A stretch of 64,000 nucleotides of DNA from Mercenaria mercenaria (lineage: Eukaryota; Mollusca; Bivalvia; Venerida; Veneridae). The position numbers and the translations under genes are program-made. The stretch is taken from contig NC_069377.1 of the NCBI RefSeq assembly GCF_021730395.1, positions 37,898,501-37,962,500 on the forward strand, given 5' to 3'. This document shows, one piece after another, positions 48,068 to 60,360 of the stretch (position 1 is the stretch's first letter; every line of letters begins with the position of its first letter). The notes under the pieces are model-generated. The model did not search any database. It had not been told where the DNA came from and was given only the letters and a program-made list of their open reading frames with translations.

Positions 48068-48268
48068 CTGACGTATTCATCTGATAGATAGACTCGTTCC
48101 ACGTATGCATCTTCGTAAAGCTGTAGCGTAGTTGATACCCTTTGTTTACTGTGCTCACTCTATAATGACAGCTTACATTAAGGAAATTGTTTTGCGAATA
48201 AAATATGGGGTACGGTATGGATTTTCCATCTATATTTGTTGTGAGTGAAGTCTCTTCTGTGGAAATAT
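48068..48268 (-). CDS. Exon: CUB domain 2, second half
   Basis: 201 bp, phase 1 on both sides. GKSIPYPIFYSQNNFLNVSC followed by STVNKGYQLRYSF is the C-terminal half of a CUB (G-x-x-x-P, S-x-N-x-L-x-V, K-G-F-x-A-x-Y). The final Gly donor base joins with the next exon to give a Glu just before the first lectin cysteine. The donor (GTTAAT) is weak. Confidence 0.75.
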
Positions 48269-49196
48269 CTGCAAACTACAAGAATATATAAAGTTTTACC
48301 CTCTTTACACAAGAGTAACAACCTGGTTATAGAAAATTAATTTGTACGTGAAAACTTTGTAAAACGGTTGAACTTTTTTAAACATATCTCTGTTGCTTGA
48401 TAAATGACCTCATAAAAATGCCACTATTTCCTAATAGGCTTTCTTGACTCTTATTCTTTTTCCGTTTCAAATTACTGACCAGTGACCAATTAAGGCTCTC
48501 CTCAAATCAATATGCAGTTATAATGTATTCTTTCTCTATGCCTCGACATGTAAAATAAAAAAGTTGTCGCTGAGTTGTCTCGCATTTTTTTCCAAATAAT
48601 TTATCAAAGCTCATTATTTCGACTTGAAATTTTTCAAAAAGGATCTTTTAATTATTCTTTCAAATTGTAAACTGTTGTGCTGTCAACTACGTACATATCA
48701 AAAACATGTAATATCTACCTGAAGCTTTTAATTTAATTCCAGAATCTAAAACATGTGTGCGTTTTGTAATAAAGTTTAGCAGAGAAATCTGCCTCGCATC
48801 CCTTTAGAATGAAATAAAGATGTGTCGGTGTTGGACTAACTCGCAATAATTATAACTTTTATATGTCACCTGCTAGGTAAAATCTAGTACAACCATTAAT
48901 TGACGGTTAAGGTTTTGTATATAACAGGGTAACTGGGCGCAATATCAACTGGAATCCATTAATTGGGCAACATATTAAATTTTCATAAAACTTTTAAGTC
49001 TAAACCGTTTTGTTGTTTGATTCGACTCTGTTTTAACGTTGAACGAAAGTTTGAGTGTCAGTAAAGTAACAAGTGCCAAAACAAAGTATTTATTACAAGC
49101 TAAGAAGTACGATCTTTTTTCTTAATACTAACAGCTCTATAATAAAAGAAATAGTCAAACATCATTAAAATTATAAATTAAGACTGAACTTACTCA

Positions 49197-50576
49197 GTAA
49201 CAAGAGGGTCATGATGATCCTAAATCGCTCACCTGAGTAATATAGGCTACATGTTTCAAATGTCAAACTGATGCTAAATTATAAGAAAGTAGGTCAGCAG
49301 GTCACAGTCATGGTCACTGAAATTCAGTTTTAAGATCGGTGTGCAAAACGGTATATGTCATTCATATTTCAAGGCTGTAACCTAAAAAAAAAGAAAGTAG
49401 GTCAGTAGGTTAAGGTCACAGTCAAGTGACCCATAATTACTTGGGGTCATAAGGTAAGTATAATTAAACCGTCTAGAAAATATGATCAGATAATTTTAAG
49501 TACATTTCTCTATATAACTAATAAAAAAAACTAAGTGACCCTCTGGGGCCTCTTTTCACCCGGGGGTATAATTTGAACAATCTTGTTAGAGAGCAACTAG
49601 GCAATGCTACATACCAAATATCAAAAGCCAAGGCCTTGAACTTTAAGTCAAGAAAATTATTTAAAGTTATTTTCCTATATAAGTTTTTGTTAAACTTGGG
49701 GTCTCCAGGGCATGGCCTCTTTTTACCCCAGAGGAATAATTTGAACAATCTTGAAAGAGGACCACAAGGTAATGCAACATACTTAATATCAATAGCTTAG
49801 GCCATGCTGTATCAGACAAGAAGATTTTTAAAAAATCCATATAAGTCTATGTAAAATTTTGGACCCTCTTTTCACCTCAGGGGTATAATTTGAACAATCT
49901 TGATAGAGGATTACTAGGCAATGCAACATACCTAAGTCTTGTGGTGGTTTTAGACAAGATGATTTTTATTGTTTTTCCAATAAAAGTCTATGTAAAACTT
50001 GGTACCACCGGGGCGTGAACTCTTCACCCAAGGGGTATCATTTGAACGATTGTGACAGAAGACCACAAGGCAATGCTACATACAAATATCAAAGACCTAG
50101 ATCTTATAGTTTCAGGCAAGAAGTTTTTTTCTTATATAAGTCTATGTAAAACTTGGGACCACCGGGGTCGGGCCTCCTTTCACACCAGGGGCATAATTTA
50201 AACGAAGATTTTAAAAGTATTCCCTATATAAGCCAAAGTAAATCATGTGACCCCAGGACGGGGACATTTTTGACCCTAGCGGGATAATTTGAATAATCTT
50301 GGTAGAAAACCCTAGATGATGCTACATACCAAAATAAAAGCCCTATGACCTGTGATTTTGGACAGACTTTTTTTAAAGTTTTTCCTTTCGGTTGCCATGT
50401 AACTCAATTTTTTGAACAAGTTTGAAAGGGGTTCACCCAAGGATCATACCTGTAAAGTTCGGTGTAATTTTGCGTAATGGTTTTCAAGAAGAAGATTTTT
50501 TTAGAAAGTGTTGACAGACGCACGACGCACAACACACGGCGCACACTGAGCGGTCACAAAAGCTCATCCAGCTAAA
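49197..50576 (+). repeat. 1.4-kb non-coding repeat (AACAAGAGGGTCATGATG family)
   Basis: Start AACAAGAGGGTCATGATGAT...CGCTCACCTGAG and end GCGGTCACAAAAGCTCATCC match the termini of the 5873-7577 element. The interior is different: about four units of roughly 170-300 bp around GGGGTATAATTTGAACAATC and AGTCTATGTAAAACTTGG. Non-coding. Lies in the intron inside CUB2. Confidence 0.7.
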
Positions 50577-50728
50577 AACGTTACCTAAAATTATGAGGTA
50601 GTTTAGAAAAAAAATAATTATTAGTGAAATTGTTCGCTTAAGTAACTAAGCAACATTGTGAAATATCAGAAGAAAAGCATATAAAAAGGCGTAAAGACTA
50701 GACAAACGAACCGAAAGGAAGGCTGTAC

Positions 50729-50902
50729 GTTCATCAGGGACATCGTAGTAGGTTATTTGTATCTTCACGTATTCGTTACTATTGGCCCGAATTTTATATG
50801 TTGTAGATGAGTCTTTCTGATACATTCCAGAAGGAAAATACGGACTTTGAATGTAGCCGCAAGTATAAGTACAGTCCTGTTTTCGTTTACAAGCAGGACA
50901 AT
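50729..50902 (-). CDS. Exon: CUB domain 2, first half
   Basis: Phase 1 on both sides (acceptor TTTTCAG, donor GTACAG). It has a Cys-rich lead (CPACKRKQDC) and then CGYIQSPYFPSGMYQKDSS and YVKIQITYYDVPDE, the first strands of a CUB domain. It sits directly upstream of the matching second half with compatible phase. Confidence 0.78.
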
Positions 50903-51305
50903 CTGAAAAAAAGAAGATTTTTATGTGAACTGATCTTTGCTAAAATGTATCTGTGTATATTTTTGGTCTAAAATAAAATTCTATGAATAAAACAGATATG
51001 GATCTCTAAAATGGATATCATGACGAAGTCGTGTTCTTAAATGCGATATGAAAACGTTTATTTATGAAACAATCGCTTTTAATAATTGTATAGTAGGTGT
51101 GTCTGTTTTACTGATGAATGTGATTTGTGATATCGCAAAAAAACAAACTTAGTTTCAATTCTGTTTAATATAAGTACTGTTTAAAGAAAAAAAACTTTAT
51201 TTTTCAAAATCAATAACCGAGCTCTGCACTAAGCAGTAGGATTATTAATGTTAATGTTTGCGATAAAGAAATCGACATTAACAACATTGAGAAATACTAC
51301 TCTAC

Positions 51306-51519
51306 CGGATTTTGTAATTTTGATTGCAAACCCTCTGAAGGGCATCGTTTGATTTGCATAACAGGACTTAATTCGAATGAACAGCTGATTCCCTTTCTCT
51401 GAAATAATTCTGCTCTGGCGATAATATTGCTGATCCTTCTTTGATGCTATTTCTTCTTTCTTGACATGCTTTTCATTCTGACCAAAGTCTAATCTATCGT
51501 AGCACAGTAATCCACTTTT
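51306..51519 (-). CDS. Exon: CUB domain 1, second half
   Basis: Starts in phase 0 (acceptor TTGCAG), ends in phase 1 (donor GTAGAG). CYDRLDF aligns with the C-x-Y-D-x-L-x-I strand of CUB domains, and NQLFIRIKSCYANQTMPFRG with the N-x-L-x-V-x-F-x-S-D ... R-G-F end. A charged insertion rich in Lys, Glu and Gln lies between the two and is longer than in typical CUBs. Confidence 0.8.
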
Positions 51520-51679
51520 CTGCAATACAACAAAAGTGCCAATTAGTATATTTCAGGACAATTGTCAGCTGGATCGAAATAAAGGTAAATAAATGTTACC
51601 AAGTGGTATGACATTAATATGTAACCCACATCTATTTTGTTTTTCAAGCAATCGTTATTACACTCCTCGCTATGAATTA

Positions 51680-52042
51680 GACCGCATCGATAGCCTAGTG
51701 GTAGAGCGCCCGCTTCGATCGCGGGATGTCGTGTGTTTGATCCTCGGCCGCGTCATACAAAAGACGTAAAAAATGGTACTAATAGCTTCCTCGTTTGGCA
51801 CTCAGTATTAAGAGGATAGTGTTAGGACTGGTCAGCCCGGTGTCAGTATAATGTGACCAGGTGGGGTTTCGTGTCACATGACGTCTACGGCGTGAGTCAG
51901 CAGTATAAAGTTGGGCATTGTGCTCACTGCTACAAGTAGACACCGTCGTTTATATGACTGTAAAAATGTTAAAAAAAAAACGTTTAACCCGAACAAACGC
52001 ACGCACGCACGCACGCACGCACGCACACGCGCGCGCGCGCGC
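51680..52042 (+). mobile_element. tRNA-derived SINE with (ACGC)n tail
   Basis: The tRNA-like head (51680-51755) has A box TAGCCTAGTGGTAGAGCG, an anticodon-type stem CCCGC/GCGGG and B box GTGTTTGATCC. The body contains GACTGGTCAGCCCGGTGTCA and ACTGCTACAAGTAGACACC; the tail is GTTTAACCCGAACAAACG followed by (ACGC)n. A second family from the 21364 SINE. A 3' fragment of the same family is at 55530-55566. The ORFs over the tail are artefacts of the CG/CA run. Confidence 0.85.
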
Positions 52043-52475
52043 CATGACTTTGATATTCGATACCATGTCTTTATGTTCTGCGCAGTATGAGAAAATGGCC
52101 GTTCTAGAATTGTCCTTGAGCGTTTTAAGAATTCCAATATGTCCGGCAACCAAACAAGAATTATACTGGACGATTCTAGAATCTCGCATGGGATATTTAA
52201 GTTGAAACTGTGAAATTTAAGAGGGAACAAAATAATAGAAGTATTTAATGGTAAAGACTAGGATGACAGAACAGATGAACAGACAAGTATACGGAAAGAA
52301 TACTGAGCTTGACCATATAGTACTACAAGATCAAAATAAAATGAACTTTTTAAATTCACAATGTAAATTTAGAAAACTGAAAATGAATTTGAAAGATATT
52401 TGTGTTATACAAAAAATAAATTTTAAGAAAACAACCGATCGGGTATTGCAATGGCAATACAGAGGTCCCCTACCG

Positions 52476-53320
52476 GTAAAATAACAATTTTACTCGACCT
52501 TCAATAGTGACATTGACCTTAGACCGATAACCAAGGGTCATCTGCGCGATACATAGTCTAATCAAGGGGATCATGACTGTGTAGAACTAGGAAATCATTT
52601 GATGCAATTAAAAGTAATAAAACAGATTTCTTTTTTACTTGACTTTGAACAGTGACCTTGATCTTAAACCAACAAGCATAGATCATGCGTTGACAGATTG
52701 TCTAATCATGGGGACGTTTGTGTGTAGCACGAAGATAATCCGTTGATGTACATGAATGTTAAGGAGCAGAACAAAATTTAATTCACCTCCAATATTGACA
52801 TTGACCTTTGACCTAAAAACATTAGTCATGTACACGCATAATTTACATCTTGCTCTTTATTCTCAACCAAGTTTTATTAACCTAGCTTGAATACGTTTTA
52901 AGTTATTGCAGGAAGAAGATTTGCGGACGGACGGACTGAAGAATGGCCGGTGGGATGGACGTATGGACGACATTCCTATAGACCCCTCCGGTGTTCCATC
53001 GGTAGGGGAAGCATTATTATACTTGATTTAATGATGTTTGTCCTTTGACCTACAAGCATAAGTCATGTAAATGCATAATCTACATATCGCCCTCTATTCA
53101 CATACCGTGTTTTATGAACCTGGCTTCAATACATTTTGAGTTATCGCAAGATCCATATTTGCGACGGACGATCATATTTATATGGGTACTTATGTGGCTT
53201 CTCTTTTGTACTTTCTATTGTTCTGTTAGCAACGTAAACTCTTACGAAATGAATTACATAAAAGAATAATATGCAAATGTAAGCTCGGAATGACGGTTTA
53301 CCGCCGGTAGGGGACTAATA
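52476..53320 (+). repeat. Two adjacent copies of the CATCGGTAGGGGAC repeat
   Basis: First copy 52476-53010, with TGACCTT statements, a GGACGGACGG run at about 52926 and CCGGTGTTCCATCGGTAGGG; second, shortened, about 53020-53320. Same family as 5088-5831. Confidence 0.65.
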
Positions 53321-54164
53321 ATTTCACTCTATAGTGACTTAAGATTTAACATTAAACTTTCTTCAAACGTATGAACGAGATATTTTACGCCACTCTTGTT
53401 CTCAAGAAAGATGATTTTTTTATGATGACAGATCATGTTATGCAACTTACATATTTGTATTTTCTTTCTTTTTTAATACAGACTTCAATCTCAAAAGTGG
53501 ATGTTGTCAATGACACATCAAGGTATGTAACTTACATATTTCTACTTTATCAACATATATTTCTATCAAACGGTATTATTGAAAGTGTCACATATATAGG
53601 CTTCAATAACAGAAGCTTTATTTTTCCTTCTTCCCCTCTGTGTAATTTTTGGCTAATTCCAGTAACGATAACAAAAAATGTGATTTAATCTTGTTAAAGA
53701 CTTCCTGAAATATTGTTTCTTATAACTAATGTCATAGATTTCAGTATAGTCAATCTAAAATTCAACATGAATCATATAATCTACCTAACAGGAGCTAATT
53801 GGTCTGAAAGCAGTTTAATATATGTTAATCAACACAGAAGGTAAATTAAATGTTTTTCTGTAAGTCGGTCTATCCAATGCTAGGACAAACCTCCTGAGAT
53901 GTATCTATATTACATCAAACAATCATTACACAATCCACTGAGTTTAAACAACACACATCTCTATCAAAGTTTGTCCGAATCATTTACCTATAAATCTGGC
54001 TGTTGTCGGATAACTGAGAAAACAGAAACAGGGACCGATGTTCAATTAGCAATTTATAGTAATTACTGACTTGTTAGATAGTATTCTCCAATGTCCGTAT
54101 TACAATTTAAGAATTGCAACTTTAAAACGAAATTTATCAAATAACGTGCCCTGTAACCATAGTA

Positions 54165-55089
54165 AACAAGAGCTGTCTCCGTAGGATGACACATGCCCCC
54201 GATGGCACTTTGAATGAATAGTTATGGCCGATGTTAAGAGTTTAGGACCTTTGACCTACGGAGCTGGGTCTTGCGCGCGACACATTGTCTTACTGTGTCA
54301 CACATTCATGCATAGTTATTTTAAAATCCATGCATGAATGACAAAGATATGGACCGGACATGCCCATCAATGCACTATTATGAAAAATGATCTTTAACGT
54401 CTAAGTGTGACCTTGACCTTTGAGCTACGGACCTGGGTCTTGCGTGTGACACGTCGTCTTACTGTGGTACACATTCATGCCAAGTTATTTGAAAATCCAT
54501 CCATCGATGACAAAGATATGGACCGGACACGCCCATCAATGCACTATCCTTTAACGTCTAAGTGTGACATTGAGCTTTGAGCTACGGACCTGGGTCTTGC
54601 GCACTGCACGTCGTCTTACTGTGGTACACATTCATGCCAAGTTATTTGAAAATCCATCTATCGATGACAAAGATATGGACCGGACACGCCCCTCAATGCA
54701 CTATCCTTTAACGTCTAAGTGTGACCTTTACCTTTGAGCTACGAACCTGGGTCTTGCGCACTGCACGTCGTCTTACTGTGGTACACATTCATGCCAAGTT
54801 ATTTGAAAATCCATCCATCGATGACAAAGATATGGACCGGACACGCCCATCAATGCACTATCCTTTAACGTCTAAGTGTGACCTTGACCTTTGAGCTACA
54901 GACCTGGGTCTTGCGCACTGCACGTCGTCTTACTGTGGTACACATTCATGCCAAGTTATTTGAAAATCCATCCATCGATGACAAAGATATGGACCGGACA
55001 CGAAAATTCTGGACGGACCGACAGACTGACAGACCGACAGACAGACAGACGGTTCAAAAACTATATGCCTCCCTTCGGGGACATAAAAA
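54165..55089 (+). repeat. Non-coding repeat with about 165-bp tandem units
   Basis: Starts AACAAGAGCTGTCTCCGTAG and ends GACGGACCGACAGACTGACA ... CCTCCCTTCGGGGACATAAA. Between them are five units marked by GATATGGACCGGACACGCCC and GAGCTACGGACCTGGGTCTTGCG, the later ones nearly identical to each other. Diverged units also appear at 60150-60350. I know the family as a common bivalve repeat. Confidence 0.75.
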
Positions 55090-55529
55090 TGTTTATTATG
55101 TTTCATATTCCATAATATCGGAAGATTATGTCATTATTTGGATTTGTAACACATATTAACCAGAGATCAAATATATGTTATTTATATTCTGTTACTCAAT
55201 ATAACTATCTGGTTTTCTTACAGAACAATGTCCAGTTGGTCTTAGTATCCAGATCTGGATATGCGGAAATTCTGTCCGATAAAAACCCATTTTTGAACAC
55301 CTTTAATTCATCAAGCAATACATTTATTGTTGGAGGACATACAGCTTTCCATGACACAAAATAAACATTTCAAGTATATGGTCGCATTTTCTTATCTAAA
55401 ATTTTGATTAAAATGGAGCTTTATGATTGATAACCCGAAGCTGATTTTATCTATGTATTTACGGTTTGTTTTAAACAAATCTTAAAACATTTTTGTCACA
55501 GCTTTTGTTGTTCTTTGTAAACAGGCGGG

Positions 55530-55566
55530 AAAAAAGATGTTTAACCCGAACACACACACACACATA
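55530..55566 (+). repeat. SINE tail fragment
   Basis: AAAAAGATGTTTAACCCGAA followed by (CA)n: the 3' end of the SINE family at 51680-52042. Confidence 0.6.
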
Positions 55567-55647
55567 TAATATGCCAATGTCCGATAATACTACGATAAAC
55601 AATACATATTTTTGATATGAAAACGTGCATGTGTTTATGTTACTCAC

Positions 55648-55814
55648 GCTGATATCTACGGTTGGAAAAAAGACGTCAAGAACATCGAAATTGAGGGCGA
55701 CTGCGTCAGCCACACGTACATTCCATGTGTATTCAATATGGTCTCCATAGTAATATGGGTACTTTGGTGACGTTATAATTGTCTCGGATGAAATGTTTTG
55801 ACGAAAAGGAAGTT
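55648..55814 (-). CDS. Exon: CUB domain 1, first half
   Basis: Starts in phase 1 after TTTCAG and ends in phase 0 at GTGAGT. ITSPKYPYYYGDHIEYTWNV is a clear CUB N-terminal half (S-P-x-Y-P-x-x-Y-x-x-x-x-x-C/Y-x-W-x-I), followed by ALNFDVLDV. The first CUB cysteine pair is not obvious here; the Cys of the second half is present in the next exon. Confidence 0.82.
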
Positions 55815-55889
55815 CTGAAATAAAAAGTACAATCAACAATAGTGAACAATCATTAAGAAGAAAATATAAGCACGCATGCAACTATGTTA

Positions 55890-56733
55890 TCTAATAGATA
55901 TGAAGCACGTAGTAGGCGTTTATTACTATTGTATACCATATCCTCATATAACAGTTTCTGTACCTTAAGGATGTATGAGCGTTTTGTTTTTGCTAACAAA
56001 ATCTGTGCCAAAAATTAATGCTAAATAATCAAAATAACTTATTTTGTCTCGCATTTGCCTTTAATTGTTGCAAGATGATTAATTGAGTATAAGTATCAAC
56101 TAAAGTAGACAGGGTTTGGTTCTGATAATTTTCTGACTAATATATACAATAATAACCTACATATAGAATATAACTTTTTACATAGCATTTTTAACATAGG
56201 AAGTATGAGTTAAAACAATAAGAACTAAAACATAAATATTTTTATCTGTTCTAAATAAATCTCTTGAATATAGATGCATGGTTTCGCCAGCATTTGCACT
56301 ATTCTATCCGTTTTGAAGCATTTTTGTGTGTCATTAAAACAGCAAAATATTTTCAAAATATGAAGCGCAGATTTTGTTTTTCATTTTCCATAGATTTAAA
56401 TATATTTTTCCTATGAAAATAAAGTAAGTTGGGTAATTTTGTCAGCATGTAAAATTTTATAGATTTGTTAGTGACAATTACGCTTATATACTTCTGATAT
56501 CACCTTGCATTCATAGTAACCGGTAAGACCTGAAATCCGTATAACATTAAGTTGAATCTTATATGTTGAATAAACTAAAGAACGATTTTCAATCAATTTT
56601 ACATTATTTCAGAAGTGCTAGAAAATGACCTACAAAACAAAAAAGAGTTCGGTGACCTGTGTCTTTCTGCTCTTGATTGTCTTAGAAACTAATGTTCTTC
56701 AAGCTCACAGTGTATGGAAAAGAATGGTACAAA
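55890..56733. other. Intronic stretch, nothing recognised
   Basis: AT-rich, no exon or repeat that I can name. Confidence 0.4.
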
Positions 56734-57290
56734 AACAAGAGCTGTCGGAGGACAGCAACGCTCGACTATAAAACAGCCTTGTCAACTGAATAAATATAAA
56801 AATCGGAAAAGGGGCATAGTTTTATAAAATTACAAAATAGGGTGATGGAACTTGTACAGTGGCATATCCACTCATGACAGTGGACAAGTATGTGAAGTTT
56901 CCATCCATTTACTTTAGTGGGTGTTGAGATACCAGCTTACATATAAAATCTTGATAAAAATCTGCTAAGTAGTAAAATGGACATAGTTTTATAAAAATGC
57001 TAAGTCGATTTATGGAACCTGTACACAGCTTATAAGATCATGAAAGTAAACAGGTATATGAAGTTTCAATCCATTCCCGTTAGTGGGTACTGAGATAGCA
57101 GCTTACATACAAAACCTTAACCAAAAACTGCCAAGTCCGAAAAGAGGCACAATTTTCTGAAAAAAAGCTTAACAGAGTTATTGAATCTAAGCACTGTAAG
57201 TCAGTTTATCACTGTGAATAAGAGTGTGAAGTTTCAATCATTTCCCACGAGTTGTTATTGAGATATCAGCTTACATACACAAACTTAACT
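56734..57290 (+). repeat. Non-coding repeat with about 165-bp units (GAGCTGTCGGAGGACAGC)
   Basis: Begins AACAAGAGCTGTCGGAGGAC...ACGCTCGACT. Three units marked by 'TGAAGTTTC.ATCCAT' and 'GAGATACCAGCTTACATA'. Same general build as the 54165 element but different sequence. Non-coding. Confidence 0.65.
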
Positions 57291-57548
57291 CATTCGAGAC
57301 ACTGGTGCCGCCGCAAGTGTGAGTCCAACAGTTCTAACTACTCTTTAATAATCGAGCTAAAAACGAGCCTACATCCTTAAATATTTACAAACTGATCTAC
57401 TTACACATTGACATAACAAACATGAGACAATATTACAATCAGGATAAAATCAACTGACACCAATTAAACTGTACTACTGCAAATTTTATTTCAACTGAAT
57501 GACAAAAAAATACAACAAAACATAGAAATGTATTAATTAAAAACTTAC

Positions 57549-57815
57549 CCTTAACGCATAATTTGTACGAAAATGATACATTCCTCATTTCCATAAATGA
57601 ATGAAATGGAGGCAAAGGCTGGCCTATAAAAAGTCTACACACTGTTTTTGTAGTGTTATATTGAAACGCATTACAAAATGATGTCCTTCTACACTTCTGC
57701 AAACAAGTGCGGTAATAAGCTGCCAATCCTCTCTTTTGAAATTCTTCGCTTGGTATATACCTTTCTGTAAGGGTTTGCCACCCAATATCTTGGGTACTTG
57801 CACAGTTACGTTCCA
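57549..57815 (-). CDS. Exon: PAN/apple domain
   Basis: A single 267-bp exon with phase 1 on both sides (acceptor TTTTTAG, donor GTAAGT). Six cysteines are visible in the translation, in the contexts NCAST, TCLQKC, SFCNAF, VCRLF and LCVK; the C-LQ-C, C-NAF and C-xLF spacing is that of PAN/apple modules, which bind proteins or carbohydrates. An exon that equals one domain and is phase-1 symmetric is what exon shuffling produces. Confidence 0.85.
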
Positions 57816-57902
57816 CTAAAAATATAGAATTTAACAAGTCATAGAACTGACCTCTTTCAATCTACATATTATACAAGATGCTCGTATATTGCATTAAAAG
57901 TA

Positions 57903-58199
57903 TTTGTTTCTTTGTTTGTTTCGAGTTTAACGCCGTTTTTCAATAGTATTTAAGTTATATAACGGCGGGTAATTAACCTAATCGGCGTTATTGGATCCTG
58001 TACCAGTATAAACCTGTTCTCTGCAAGTAACTGTCAACTTCTCCTTGCGAATCAGAGGAGGAGGACAAATGATTTCAGGCACAATGTCTTTATAAAATTG
58101 CCAGGAGTAAAGGAAAACATACGCCCCGCCCGGATATTGAACTTACAACCCCACGATCCGTAACTCTAGGCTCTACCTATTGAGATAAGCGAGCAGGCC
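57903..58199 (-). mobile_element. tRNA-derived SINE, full length
   Basis: Minus-orientation copy of the family at 21364-21654: tail TTTGTTTCTTTGTTTGTTT, body GGATCCTGTACCAGT, and a tRNA-like head at 58130-58199 whose B box (complement of ATTGAACTTACAAC) is more decayed than in the other copy. Lies in the F5/8C-PAN intron. Confidence 0.8.
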
Positions 58200-59241
58200 A
58201 TAAAATAGTGTAAGAATAATCAAACTAGTGAATACTGCACTTGTTTTAATGATATATTACGTTTTAAGACTTTTTCAACTAAGCAATTTATCTTTCAAAC
58301 ATCTTGAAAGAAAAGTCATTTTCTGAAATTAGTTACAACCGATCATCTGCTTAGTAGAAGTTAATATCTGTAAACTGGTTAAGCATTGAATGCACTTGCC
58401 AAATGTGTTCCGCTTAAATGCCCCTTCGGAAGTAAGCACAGGAAGCTAGTATGATATCAAGACTAGATTGTCATATGAATGGCTTGCTTTCTAACTTATT
58501 AAATAATTAAACAAACAATAAACTCTGAGAAAAAATCTGTTTAAAACATTGAACGTACCCAAACAACATAATAGCAAGAGGAAATGAATTGAGGAACACC
58601 CCTCACGCCGTCCTAGCACCTGCTTTCGTGAAATTGTATTACAGCGCTATTAAATTTTCTCCATTATCTCAAAAGAAACTGTGAGTCTAATTACAGGAAG
58701 ACTTATTCAGCCACAACACAGTACTTAAAGACTTTTTTAAAAGATGATAAGGCCTACACATATTTCAGACGTTAACATTTAACGATTTCAAAATCTAAAA
58801 TTGTACTTTTAGCAAGAGTATTTGGCTACCTCGTCACAATGATTTCTTGAATCAATTCGACCATACCCTTATATTAAACTAATAATAGCAAAGAATTCAT
58901 CCGTTATTGAAACAAAAACGTTAATGGGATAAAATGGATTAGTTTTGGTGGTATTGACAGGTAAAATCCGAAGTGAACTCGTGTGGAATCTTTCTACTGC
59001 ATGGGTTTAGTTACGGATTGTTCATTTATCTATAGTATATGTTGATCTTTACTACACATTGTGAGATAACAAAGTTACTATATCAAGAATCGACGTATTT
59101 AAAGGTTGGTTGGTTACTAAATTAGATAGGAGTACAGTTGTATTAGTCCACAAATGAGAAAGAAATGGTATCTTGAACTCAGTGTACCGAGCTACTAAAA
59201 CATATTTTACATAAATACGAGTACGTTATTCAGTAGATTAC
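58200..59241. other. Intronic stretch, nothing recognised
   Basis: No exon or named repeat seen; a short stretch at 58600-58640 (CACCCCTCACGCCGTCCTAG) resembles the CTAGGGGGCGTGG repeat family, inverted. Confidence 0.4.
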
Positions 59242-59389
59242 CATTCCGTTTGCATACAATAAATTCTGTTTTAAGGCAAGAGTTTTCTTCGCTTGGAATC
59301 TCCAGTCCAATTATTCCGGCCAGAAAAGGTTTTGAAAACCAAAACGTCTCAGTAAAATTGTATTCTGCTCCGTCAGATATGTAGAAAAC
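59242..59389 (-). CDS. Exon: F5/8C domain, C-terminal part
   Basis: Begins in phase 0 after TTCCAG and ends in phase 1 before GTAATC. It encodes YNFTETFWFSKPFLAGIIGL and ends near EFIVCK, which corresponds to the 'N-x-F-x-P-I-x-A-R-Y-I-R' and 'L-R-x-E-L-x-G-C' end of discoidin domains; the usual Arg residues of the ARYIR strand are replaced (AGIIGL). The domain closes at the phase-1 intron. Confidence 0.8.
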
Positions 59390-59627
59390 CTGGAACGTTC
59401 ACGTGCAAATGTTAGACTTAATTCATACTTCATATCAAAACTAAGGTTAAACATATACATGTTTACTTGATTTAGTAAGTCAGCAAGTAGATATGCTTGA
59501 ACAATTTTTTTTTATTGACAAATCAATATTTTGGCATAAAACTTCTTGTCTTAACAGGTATAAATCGTTGTTACTAATAAGGAACTTTCATGGACGTAGT
59601 GCATATAATCGTCTTTCAATATAGATT

Positions 59628-60360
59628 AACAAGAGTGCTAGACTGTAACAATATATGCCCGTCGTGTAAATTTTACAGTAAAACATACTCTGTATATTCG
59701 TTTGGTAGACAATAAGCCCAACCAGTGACATATCCAATTCTAACAACCAGGTTTAAAAGTTTCAAGAATAAGCTATTTATGGTTGCACCTTAGGGAAGTA
59801 AGTCCACAAGAAATATCTTGTTTTTCCTAAGTCCGAAAAACTCTTTATTAGGTAGAGATACTTAAAATAACCTAAAATTTGAAAGAAGCATCTATGTTGT
59901 ACCACAGAAAACTTGTTTTGGTTTTTCTATACGGTCAGTTATAAAAATGTTACAATATAAGCTACTTATAGTGACAAAAAAAGAGACGCAAGGTCACACA
60001 AAAATCCTTACAAGAGAACGACAGGTTAAAATAATTGGGTGTAACATGCATGCTGTACCACAGAAAAGTGGCATCGATTTTTTCCTACGTCCAGTAATAA
60101 AAAAAGAAACAACATAAGCTATCTGAAATAACAACAAAGGGGAGTAGTTCTAAAACTAGGGACCTGGTTCATGCGCATGAAATCCATCCTTGATTGATAA
60201 CATTTGTGCCAAGTAACATCAATATCCCTCCATGCATGAAAAAGAAAATTCTCTGGACATAGTCATTCTTGTATCTGATCTTTGGCCTGTACGTGTGACT
60301 TTGACCTTAGACATAGGGATCTGGCTCTTGCGCATGACACTCCGTCACAAACAATGTAGT
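59628..60360 (+). repeat. Non-coding repeat cluster (AACAAGAGTGCTAGACTG)
   Basis: Begins AACAAGAGTGCTAGACTGTA...ATATGCCCGTCG, with two units of about 180 bp marked by 'GTTGTACCACAGAAAA' (59895, 60050). From about 60150 it continues with diverged GGACCTGGTTCATGCGCATG sequence related to the 54165 element. Non-coding. Confidence 0.6.

Noticed and set aside
51680-51755. tRNA gene
   Set aside because: The tRNA-like segment is the head of a SINE with a body and simple-repeat tail; the same holds for 21364-21436 and 58130-58199.
51874-52230. Overlapping ORFs on both strands with ARARAC or THART repeats
   Set aside because: They read the (ACGC)n/(CG)n tail of a SINE.
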